From Planctomycetota bacterium (GTDB lineage Bacteria; Planctomycetota; UBA8742; JACQVU01): a stretch of 7,419 bases of DNA. The translations under genes were made by a program, and so were the position numbers. The stretch lies in contig JACQVU010000274.1 in assembly GCA_016209585.1 (NCBI GenBank), positions 1-7,419 on the forward strand, written 5' to 3'. Below, piece after piece: positions 1 to 5,783 of the stretch (positions within the stretch are counted from its first letter, which is position 1; every line of letters begins with the position of its first letter). Below the pieces are notes generated by a model that was not told where the DNA came from, searched no databases, and saw only the letters and a program-made list of their open reading frames with translations.

Positions 1-51
1 GCGGTCTACGTCGGCACCGTGGGCGGCAAGTTGTACGGCTTTGGCACGGAG
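1..51 (+). other. Terminal blade of a PQQ-like beta-propeller (domain fragment)
   Basis: The first 17 residues contain VYVGTVGGKLYGFG, which matches the familiar blade pattern V-Y-x-G-(S/T)-x-(D/G)-G-x-(L/V)-Y-A-(L/F) of PQQ-type repeats found in BamB and quinoprotein dehydrogenases. It is followed directly by the FN3-like region, so it is probably the last blade of a propeller whose remaining blades lie upstream of the window. In such multi-domain secreted proteins the propeller is usually a binding platform rather than an enzyme, but the upstream part cannot be seen. Confidence 0.65.
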
Positions 52-3000
52 AACCACCCCCCCACCGCCCCCACCAACCCGGCGCCGGGCGGCGAGGTGA
101 ACATCACCGACACCAACCAGCCCACCTTCACCTGGACGATGGCGAGCGATCCCGACGCCTTCCACGCGGCGTCGGACCTCACCTACGTCATCGAGGTCAC
201 GGTGGAAGGCCAGACCAACCTCTTCACGGTTCCGGGAACCCAGGCGTCGTTCCAGTACCCGGCCGCGATCCCGATCGATTCCAAGGTGGTCTGGCGCGTG
301 CGGGCGCGGGATCCGTGGAACGCCGAGTCGCCCTGGACGCTGTTTCAGACCTTCTTCATCAACAAAGACCTCACGCCCCCGGCGGATGTCACCAACCTCG
401 TGGGCATTCCCGTGGGGGATCGGGTGGACCTGTCGTGGGCGCCGTCGGCCTCACCCGACGTGGCCCGGTACGGCCTCTCCTACCGGGTCGAGAGCGGCGC
501 TTACGGGTCCGAGATCGACGCCGGTGGCGCCACCGCCAAATCCGTCGGCGGGCTGAGCCTCAACGTGGTCTACGTCTTCCGCGTCCGGGCCTACGACCGC
601 CGGGAGAACGGCTCCGCGGGCGCGGAACTCACGGTGCTCACGGCCCCGACCGACACCGTTCCGCCCACGCTCCTCTCGGCCGACTTCCGCGACACCACCG
701 GCGCCGGCGAAGTGGGCGAGGCCACGCTCACCTTCTCGGAGCGCGTCCGCGATGGATCGCTCACCCCCGCCGGTTTCGCCTTGAACGGCGCGCCGGCCAC
801 GGCCTTCGCCACCGGCGCGGCGGCTGACGACGCGGTGATCGTCCTCAAATGGTCCCCGGCCGTGGCCGGCACGGGCAACCTGGCGCTCACCTACGCGCCG
901 GCGGTCGGCGGCCTCACCGACCTGATGGGCAACCCCATGGCCGCCATCACGGCGGGGGGGTTCGCGGCCGGCGACAGCGTTCCCCCGGTGGTGAGCAGCG
1001 CGTTCGCCCGCGACAACGCCCAGCCCGGCCCCGGTCCCGACGCCGATGACACCGTGGTGATCACCTTCTCGGAGGCGACCAACAAGGCCGTCATCAACGC
1101 CAACAACATCGACAGCACGCTCTCGCTCTCCGGCGGACACACTTGGCTCAGCGCCAACGGCAGCCTCACCGGGGCAGACTGGAGCGGCGACGGCGCCACG
1201 CTCACCGTGCGCCTCAGCGTCGCGGGCGGCGCGCCCACCGTGGCCGTGGGCGACGTGCTTTCCGTGCGCGGCGGCCTCATCAAAGACACAACCGGCAACG
1301 CGGCCGGCGGCACCGGCGTGGCCATTTCCGGCCTGTTCGAGGCTGACGCCGTTCCACCGCAACTCCTCTCGGCCACGCTGCTCGACACCCAGCGCAAGGG
1401 TTCCATTGATCAGGTGCGGCTGCGCTACACCGAGCCGGTGCAGACGGCCACGCTCCGCGCGGGCGGGGTGAAGGTCAACGGGCAGGCGGCGTCGGCGGTG
1501 GTGGCCGGTTCCGCGGCCGATACCACGGTCACCGTCACGCTCTCACCGGCCGTCGCCGGCACCGGCCTCGCGCAGGTCACCTACAGCGCCGCGGCCGGCG
1601 CCTTGAAAGACCTGGGGAACAACCTGGCGCCCGACGTGCCGGAGAGCGCCACGGTCGAGGTCGACGCCGCCGCTCCGCTGCTGGCCGGCCCGGTCGAGGT
1701 CTTCGACGCGAACGGGAACGGCTTCCTCGACCGCGTCGAGATTCCCTTCACCGAGACCATGAGCGCCGACGCCGCCCACCGCGACATCGCCGACTTGTCG
1801 CTCACCGACGCCGACGGCTCCACCAACCTCCTCGCCGGCCGCGCCGACGCCCACCTCTCCGTCTCAGTCGCCAAGGTCACCGTGACGCTGGCCGACTCTT
1901 CGGGAACCAAGGGCATGCCCCTCTACCGTTTCGTGGAGAATGGCAACGGCAAGTACATCCGCGACCTCGCCGGGAACATGCCGCCGTCGGAGGGCAACGG
2001 TTCGCGGCCGGTGGCGAACGCCGGGCCGGACCAGACGGCGCCGCCGGGGGTGATCATCATCTCGGGCGCCGGCTCCACCGACGCCGATGCCGGCGCCACC
2101 CTCACCTACGCCTGGACGCAGGCCGGCGGCCAGCCGGTGTCCCTGGCGCTGCCGGTCGCGGGCGGGGCGGGGCCGGGGGCGCAGTTCCTCGCCGTTCTTC
2201 CCGGAACCTACCTCTTCTCGCTGACGGTGTCCGACGGGCTTTTCACCTCGCTGCCCGACAGCGTCGCCGTCACTATTCAGAACGTCAAGCCGACGGCGGT
2301 GGGCATGAACCGCACGGTGTTCAAGGACGGCGACTCCACCACCCGCGACTTGACGCTCTCGGCCGAGACCAGCACCGACGCCAACTCCACCCCCACGATG
2401 AGCGATATCGTGAGTTACATCTTCCAGCAGGTGGCCGGCCCGGCGCCCATCTTGCCGGGGGCTATCGCTCAGGCGGGCGGCGTCGGCTCGCCCACCGCGG
2501 CGCTGGATTCCGATCTGCTCCTGCCCGGCGTCTACACCTTCGAGGTCACGGTAACAGACCGCGGCAACCTCTCCGACACCGCCACCTTCACCGTGGTCGT
2601 CAACGGCGCGGGCCAGACCGTGCCGCTGGCCGACCCCGGCTACGACCGCGCGGTCGAGCGCGGGCAGACCGTCACGCTCGACGCCTCCCGCTCGCTTGAC
2701 GCCGACGGCGACGTTCTCACCTACCGCTGGCGGCGCGTCTCCGGCCCGGCGCTGGAACTGTCCGATGCCACCGCGATCCGCCCCACCTTCTACGCGCAGG
2801 AACTGGGCGCTTGCCTCTTCGAACTCATGGTCGACGACGGCAAGGCGGCCTCGCTTCCCAAAACGGTCACCATCACCGTCGTGCCCCGCACCTCCCGCGT
2901 GCCCCTGGCTGACGCCGGAACCGACGTGGCCGACGCTCGCGTCGGCGCGGAAGTGAAACTTGACGGCACCCGCTCCGCCGTCGCCGACGGCAACATCCCC

Positions 3001-4026
3001 AGTTGGCTCTGGGAGCAGACCGCCGGCACCGTGGTGGAGTTGCGCGACCGCTACACCCCCACGCCGCGCTTCACGCCGGTGCAGCCGGGCGCCTACCGCT
3101 TCAAGGTGACGCTGGCGATCACCGTGAACGCGGAGAACGGCGAGCCGGTGACCTACCCGGCGTCGGACACCGTTGACGTGACGGTCTCCGACCCGGCCAA
3201 CGCCGTGCCCGTGGCGGCGGTCGTCACTCCCGTGAAGGGCGACAAGGGCCAGGAGGCGCGGCTCGACGGCTCCGGCTCGCGCGATCCGGAGAACGCCACC
3301 TTGATCTGGTTCTGGACGCAGACCGCGGGGGTGTCGGTGAACCTGAAAAACGTCGCCTCGGCCACGCCCTCGTTCGTGCCTTCCGTGGAGGGCAACTACG
3401 CCTTCGACCTGCGCGTCAGCGACGGGCGGAACTTCTCCCAGCCGGTGAGGGCGGAGGTGATCGTGTCGGGCGCCAACCACGCCCCGGTGCTGGCGTTTGA
3501 GGTGCGCCTGACCCCGCCCGAAGGCGGCGAGGCGCGGGTGGCTTCCCCCGATGACCTGAAGGCGGTGGTGGTGAACTCGCAGGTCCTGCTGGATCTCTCC
3601 GCCTCCTCCGACCCCGACAACAACGCGCTGACGTGGTTCGTCACGCAGAAGTCGGGCGAGATCCTCACAATGGACGGCGCCGGCCGCCTCGTGGCCGTGA
3701 CGCCGAAGAAGGCCGGGAACTACTCGTTCGAGGTCTTCGTCGACGACGGCAAGATCCACAGCGCCGCCACCACGATCGCGTTCACCGTGATCACCAAAGA
3801 TGAGGTGGTGGCCAAGCAGAAAGACGCCGACCAGGAGCGCCGCGTCACGTTCACGCCGGTCTCCGAGTCCGTCAGTTTCTGCGGCGCAACCGCCCATCAC
3901 GCCCCGCCCTCGGCTGACATGCGCGCCGAGGTCGAGCGTGCCGCCGGGTTGTTGCTGCCCGCCGCCGGCGCGCTGCTGGCTCTGTTGGCTCTCCGCCGCC
4001 GCGCGCGGCTGGCGCGGGCGGGCTGA
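1..4026 (+). CDS. Giant modular surface protein, C-terminal part: PQQ-propeller end, 2 FN3-like, 4 Ig-like, 6 PKD-like domains, C-terminal membrane anchor (5' end outside window)
   Basis: The frame is open from base 1, so the gene starts upstream; the in-frame GTG at 19 lies inside a propeller blade and is not a credible start. Residues are counted from nt 1 (1341 visible). Residues 1-17 (VYVGTVGGKLYGFG) look like a PQQ/BamB-type blade. Residues 18-123 and 124-220 are fibronectin-III-like. Residues 221-668 are four Ig-like domains, each with a TFSE-like strand near its start. Residues 669-1265 are six PKD-like domains with W-x-Q/R and P-x-F...G-x-Y-x-F-x-(L/V)-x-V-x-D-G signatures. Residues 1314-1331 are hydrophobic, followed by RRRARLAR. 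Only two cysteines are visible (C938, C1294), as expected for an exported beta-sandwich protein. Such modules usually serve adhesion or carbohydrate/protein binding; no catalytic domain is visible. The role as an envelope-anchored adhesin or binding scaffold is inferred. Domain families are fairly sure; function is not. Confidence 0.93.
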   Translation, partial: AVYVGTVGGKLYGFGTENHPPTAPTNPAPGGEVNITDTNQPTFTWTMASDPDAFHAASDLTYVIEVTVEGQTNLFTVPGTQASFQYPAAIPIDSKVVWRVRARDPWNAESPWTLFQTFFINKDLTPPADVTNLVGIPVGDRVDLSWAPSASPDVARYGLSYRVESGAYGSEIDAGGATAKSVGGLSLNVVYVFRVRAYDRRENGSAGAELTVLTAPTDTVPPTLLSADFRDTTGAGEVGEATLTFSERVRDGSLTPAGFALNGAPATAFATGAAADDAVIVLKWSPAVAGTGNLALTYAPAVGGLTDLMGNPMAAITAGGFAAGDSVPPVVSSAFARDNAQPGPGPDADDTVVITFSEATNKAVINANNIDSTLSLSGGHTWLSANGSLTGADWSGDGATLTVRLSVAGGAPTVAVGDVLSVRGGLIKDTTGNAAGGTGVAISGLFEADAVPPQLLSATLLDTQRKGSIDQVRLRYTEPVQTATLRAGGVKVNGQAASAVVAGSAADTTVTVTLSPAVAGTGLAQVTYSAAAGALKDLGNNLAPDVPESATVEVDAAAPLLAGPVEVFDANGNGFLDRVEIPFTETMSADAAHRDIADLSLTDADGSTNLLAGRADAHLSVSVAKVTVTLADSSGTKGMPLYRFVENGNGKYIRDLAGNMPPSEGNGSRPVANAGPDQTAPPGVIIISGAGSTDADAGATLTYAWTQAGGQPVSLALPVAGGAGPGAQFLAVLPGTYLFSLTVSDGLFTSLPDSVAVTIQNVKPTAVGMNRTVFKDGDSTTRDLTLSAETSTDANSTPTMSDIVSYIFQQVAGPAPILPGAIAQAGGVGSPTAALDSDLLLPGVYTFEVTVTDRGNLSDTATFTVVVNGAGQTVPLADPGYDRAVERGQTVTLDASRSLDADGDVLTYRWRRVSGPALELSDATAIRPTFYAQELGACLFELMVDDGKAASLPKTVTITVVPRTSRVPLADAGTDVADARVGAEVKLDGTRSAVADGNIPSWLWEQTAGTVVELRDRYTPTPRFTPVQPGAYRFKVTLAITVNAENGEPVTYPASDTVDVTVSDPANAVPVAAVVTPVKGDKGQEARLDGSGSRDPENATLIWFWTQTAGVSVNLKNVASATPSFVPSVEGNYAFDLRVSDGRNFSQPVRAEVIVSGANHAPVLAFEVRLTPPEGGEARVASPDDLKAVVVNSQVLLDLSASSDPDNNALTWFVTQKSGEILTMDGAGRLVAVTPKKAGNYSFEVFVDDGKIHSAATTIAFTVITKDEVVAKQKDADQERRVTFTPVSESVSFCGATAHHAPPSADMRAEVERAAGLLLPAAGALLALLALRRRARLARAG
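52..660 (+). other. Two fibronectin type III-like domains
   Basis: The first domain (residues 18-123) begins HPPTAPTNPAPGGEV, then has TFTWTMASDPD and later VVWRVRARDPWN, typical of bacterial FN3-like modules that open with P-x-A-P and carry a W-x-V-x-A-x-D strand. The second (residues 124-220) begins LTPPADVTNLVG, then VDLSWAPSASPDVARYGLSYRV and VYVFRVRAYDRREN, a good FN3 pattern: a proline-rich start, the early tryptophan strand, then Y-x-F-R-V-x-A-x-D. These usually act as spacers or protein/glycan-binding modules in secreted bacterial proteins. Confidence 0.8.
661..2004 (+). repeat. Four bacterial Ig-like domains, apparently in an A-B-A-B order
   Basis: Domain starts are marked by a PP or AP motif at residues 221, 328, 452 and 559. 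The approximate lengths are 107, 124, 107 and 110 residues. The first and third domains have the same length and share the motif SPAVAGTG at the same offset (residues 285-292 and 515-522), followed by a T-Y-x-x-A-x-G-x-L-x-D-L stretch. The second and fourth are longer and share a less clear layout with a KD/RD-x-(T/A)-GN near the end. All four start with a D-rich turn followed by a strand of TFSE, RYTE or PFTE type. The pattern resembles SbsA-type or Big-type Ig domains of surface proteins. That the array grew by duplication of a two-domain unit is inferred. Confidence 0.7.
1705..1740 (+). other. EF-hand-like calcium-binding loop in the fourth Ig-like domain
   Basis: Residues 569-580 read DANGNGFLDRVE. 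This fits the 12-residue EF-hand/dockerin-type loop at every diagnostic position: Asp at 1, Asn at 3, Asn at 5, Gly at 6, an aliphatic residue at 8, Asp at 9 and Glu at 12. No flanking E and F helices are evident. The loop sits at a beta-strand turn, as in many secreted bacterial Ig-like proteins where calcium rigidifies the inter-domain junction. Calcium binding is inferred from the motif. Confidence 0.65.
2005..3795 (+). repeat. Six tandem PKD-like domains
   Basis: Repeat starts are at about residues 669, 763, 873, 966, 1068 and 1160, giving units of roughly 91-110 residues. Each has a first strand of V-x-A-x-A-G or similar, a turn such as GAGSTDADAG, SRSLDADGD, SGSRDPENA or SASSDPDNN, then a W/F strand with a Q or R two residues on (YAWTQ, YRWRR, WLWEQ, WFWTQ), and a final G-x-Y-x-F-x-(L/V)-x-V-x-D-G or its variant. 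This is the K319L-like/PKD pattern seen in large bacterial surface and polysaccharide-binding proteins. The copies diverge widely at both protein and DNA level, so the array is old rather than recently expanded. The second (FQQVAGP) and fourth (SRSAVADGN) copies are the most deviant; the fourth lacks the usual SxDxD turn. Confidence 0.85.
3898..4023 (+). other. C-terminal membrane anchor / possible sorting tail of the surface protein
   Basis: After a charged linker (KQKDADQERR) and a lone cysteine at residue 1294 in SFCGATAHH, residues 1301-1313 are polar. Residues 1314-1331 form a short hydrophobic segment rich in Leu and Ala, followed by RRRARLAR at the extreme C-terminus. The order of hydrophobic helix then arginine cluster is the shared plan of PEP-CTERM, MYXO-CTERM and related sorting signals. 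No PEP or LPxTG motif is present, and the cysteine lies about 20 residues before the helix, farther than in classical MYXO-CTERM tails. Simple membrane anchoring is the safest reading. Confidence 0.6.
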
Positions 4027-4222
4027 GCCGCCACTGGGCTGGGCGCCGGGTCTGGATATCGCCGCCGACCCACTTTCTTGCTGGTCGCCCGCGACATTTC
4101 CCCGGCCAGCGGATATCCTCTCCCAGAGACTGGGGAGCGTGGCTGGCCGGTGAGGGCGCGCCCGCGGCTCCTGTTCGCGCCGCCCCCCCGACCCCTGGCC
4201 CCAGCGCCCGGCGGGTGATCCC
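4027..4222. other. Intergenic region between surface-protein and membrane-protein genes
   Basis: This 196-nt gap carries no convincing gene on either strand. It contains an inverted repeat at 4102-4150, two GGATATC words (4054 and 4111) and a C7 run at 4183-4189. I could not find a convincing sigma70 or sigma54 promoter pair. The gap is long enough to hold a terminator and a promoter for the following gene. The Shine-Dalgarno candidate for that gene is weak (GGCGGG at 4210-4215, seven bases before the ATG). Confidence 0.6.
4102..4150. terminator. Inverted repeat, possible terminator or regulatory hairpin
   Basis: CCGGCCAGC at 4102-4110 is perfectly complementary to GCTGGCCGG at 4142-4150. 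The 31-nt loop contains a second small hairpin, CCCAG-AGA-CTGGG at 4122-4134, and the palindrome GGATATCC at 4111-4118. It begins about 75 nt after the stop of the surface-protein gene and about 70 nt before the next start. There is no T-run after it, so it is not a classical intrinsic terminator; a non-canonical terminator, an RNA-processing hairpin or a protein-binding site are all possible. Confidence 0.35.
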
Positions 4223-5395
4223 ATGAACAACACTTCCCCAGACATGGATGCAGCCGGCGCGGGCGTTGCCGGCTCCGACGCGGGCGGCGCGGCCATGGTC
4301 GCGGGCGGCGGCGGCGTTGGCGGCCAGGGCGCCGACGAGCGTTTCCTGGCGGCCACGGCCGAGATGAAGAGCCTCTTCGACGTGCGGCGGCTCATGTTCA
4401 TCCTGGTGAACATCATCCTGCCCGGCGTGGTGATGGGGGCGACGGACTGCATTTCCGGCTCATCCTATCCGCCGGAACTGGCGTGGTTCCCGCGGCATGT
4501 GCTGCTGCTGTCGGGGGCGGCGATCACGGTGACGGGCCTCTTCGTGGGCCTCATCCTGATGCGCTGCCACCTCGGCCTGGTCATCCACAGCGCCAAGGCG
4601 CGCTACGCGATGGAGGGCGTCATTTCGTCTCACGGGATCAACTGGCTGGGGGTCACCGCCAACTTCATCATCCTCGTCGGCCTGGCGGCTGGGGCCGGGC
4701 TGGCCATGGCGCTGGCCCCGCTCGCGGCGCGCTTCGCGTTGCCCATCTGGCTCGCCCCGGCGGCCGGCGCTGGCGTCCCGCCGCTGCTGCTGCTTTTCCT
4801 CCTGATGAACCATGCGCGCGGCAACCGGGTGGTGAACAAACTGCGTGGCGGCTGGACGGGCGGCGCGGTGGCCGACGGCGCGCAGGAGGGCTGGGCGCGC
4901 ATGTCCATGGACGCCGCCAACCAGGACATGGCCGTGGTGGTCACCATGGCGGCGGCGCTTTTCACCGGCTTCTTCGCGGCCATGACCAGTTTCGGCTCCA
5001 TCGCGCCCGACCTGGCCACCGACATCTCCCCGGACCTGCTCCGCCGGCACGGCGTCTCGGCCACCGCGGCCTACCTCGTGATCTCGCTGCTTCTCTCCGC
5101 CCGCATGGTCGCCCGCCTGCGCATCGCCATCGCCGCCGCCTCCGACCGCCTCGCCGTGCTCCGCCAGGAGGTGGACAACCCCTGGCGCTTCCGCTTCCTG
5201 GAGCGCACCTTCCTGCTCTTCCTGTTCGTCCTCACCCTCACGGCCGGGGCGCTCGCCATTCTGCTGCGGTCGGTGGGCGTGGCCGCGCTGCCCGCCGCCG
5301 GCGCGGCGACGGGGGCGGTGCTGCTGGGCGTCATCTGGTACCCGCTCACGCTGGCGCGCGGCCGCCGCAAGTACGCCGCGAAGAACTGGCTGTGA
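4223..5395 (+). CDS. Unrecognised eight-helix integral membrane protein
   Basis: I do not recognise the family. The 390-residue product has a 47-residue N-terminus rich in Gly and Ala with no signal peptide. Eight hydrophobic segments follow at about 57-77, 93-113, 142-168, 173-195, 236-257, 280-298, 329-348 and 353-378, with basic loops such as R199-R208, R294-R300 and R379-K383. An even number of helices plus the basic loops suggests both ends in the cytoplasm. Residues worth noting are H116, H122, H137 and N140 around helices 2-3, and the P-E-L and P-D-L motifs before helices 2 and 6. No transporter signature, ATP-binding or enzyme motif is visible. The ATG at 4223 gives the full frame; M48 (4364) just ahead of the first helix is a sensible alternative because the preceding stretch is low-complexity. 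It follows the surface-protein gene in the same direction, but a link in function is unproven. Confidence 0.85.
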   Translation: MNNTSPDMDAAGAGVAGSDAGGAAMVAGGGGVGGQGADERFLAATAEMKSLFDVRRLMFILVNIILPGVVMGATDCISGSSYPPELAWFPRHVLLLSGAAITVTGLFVGLILMRCHLGLVIHSAKARYAMEGVISSHGINWLGVTANFIILVGLAAGAGLAMALAPLAARFALPIWLAPAAGAGVPPLLLLFLLMNHARGNRVVNKLRGGWTGGAVADGAQEGWARMSMDAANQDMAVVVTMAAALFTGFFAAMTSFGSIAPDLATDISPDLLRRHGVSATAAYLVISLLLSARMVARLRIAIAAASDRLAVLRQEVDNPWRFRFLERTFLLFLFVLTLTAGALAILLRSVGVAALPAAGAATGAVLLGVIWYPLTLARGRRKYAAKNWL

Positions 5396-5441
5396 TGTCA
5401 CGCTCACGCCATGCGCATGCTTGCGCCGCGGACGGCGACGT

Positions 5442-5447
5442 GGGAGA
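5442..5447 (+). promoter_or_regulatory. Ribosome binding site supporting the ATG at 5454
   Basis: GGGAGA lies six bases before the ATG at 5454 and contains the GGAG core of a Shine-Dalgarno sequence. The in-frame ATG at 5478 has no comparable purine run in front of it, and the in-frame TTG at 5421 would put an Arg-rich stretch at the N-terminus. This supports 5454 as the start. Confidence 0.55.
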
Positions 5448-5453
5448 CTGCTG

Positions 5454-5714
5454 ATGTCAGATTCCGCCGGGTGCTTCATGAACGTCAATGTGATTCGCGA
5501 GTTGTTCCGTCGAAAGCCCTTCGTGCCGTTGGAAATCATTTTAGACAACGGTCTGCGTCACCGTTGTCCGTCGCCTGAGGTTCTCATTTCTCCCCATTTC
5601 GTGGTGTGGGTCAGCGCGGAGGGCCACCCGATCATTATTGAGCCTGACGCCATCTCGGAAGTCCGCGTGGTTCCCGTGAAGAACGGGCGTCAACGCAAGC
5701 CCCGCGGTTCGTGA
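5454..5714 (+). CDS. Small uncharacterised protein (86 aa) of a widespread orphan type in PVC-like bacteria
   Basis: The product begins MSDSAGCFMNVNVIRELF, then has the core RKPFVPLEIILDNG followed by HRCPSPEVLISPHFVVWV, and ends with EGHPIIIEPDAISEVRVVPV and a basic tail. The plan is a short helix, P-F-x-P-(F/L)-x-I-x-L-x-(D/N)-G, a P-E-x-(V/I)-x-(I/V)-(S/T) segment and a last strand ending in I-x-x-(V/I)-x-V. From memory, this matches small, often multi-copy hypothetical proteins common in Planctomycetota, Verrucomicrobiota and Acidobacteriota; no function is known to me. Hand-counted GC is about 57%, clearly below the neighbours, and it has a TTA codon and many ATT/TTC/GTT codons. The ATG at 5478 would give a length closer to the usual start of this type, but the RBS favours 5454. 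The stop lies 69 nt from the stop of the convergent gene. Confidence 0.75.
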   Translation: MSDSAGCFMNVNVIRELFRRKPFVPLEIILDNGLRHRCPSPEVLISPHFVVWVSAEGHPIIIEPDAISEVRVVPVKNGRQRKPRGS

Positions 5715-5783
5715 AGCCGAAGGGGCCGACGCGGCTCAGGATTCCTGTCGCCACGCGCTCGACGGTTCGATGGAAGGGCGCGG
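5715..5783. terminator. Convergent intergenic gap with weak hairpin candidates
   Basis: This 69-nt gap separates two converging genes, where a bidirectional terminator would be expected. Two weak structures are visible: AGCCG/CGGCT at 5715-5719 and 5732-5736, and CGCGC/GCGCG at 5754-5758 and 5778-5782 with an inner TCGA-CGGT-TCGA hairpin at 5759-5770. Neither has a T-run. A terminator role is inferred from position only. Confidence 0.25.

Noticed and set aside
4079..4119. TTGCTG and TATCCT words as a possible sigma70 promoter for the membrane-protein gene
   Set aside because: The spacing between them is about 29 bases, far from the 16-18 needed.
1864..4452. 862-codon open frame on the minus strand, antisense to the PKD array
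   Set aside because: It is rich in Arg, Gly, His and Val with no domain signature, whereas the plus strand gives well-formed PKD repeats. Its length is a by-product of high GC and wobble-position bias.
5411..5426. Palindrome ATGCGCAT and small hairpin GCGCA-TGCT-TGCGC before the small gene
   Set aside because: Stems of 5 bp or less in GC-rich DNA are expected by chance, and it has no partner site elsewhere in the window.
4483..5454. 323-codon plus-strand frame inside the membrane-protein gene
   Set aside because: Pro/Arg/Gly/His-rich with no hydrophobic pattern. It is an offset reading of the real gene, and its ending at the next gene's start is coincidence.
4460..5548. 362-codon minus-strand frame over the membrane-protein gene
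   Set aside because: It has the composition of a shadow frame (long Arg/Gln/His/Glu runs), and the plus strand gives eight clean hydrophobic helices.
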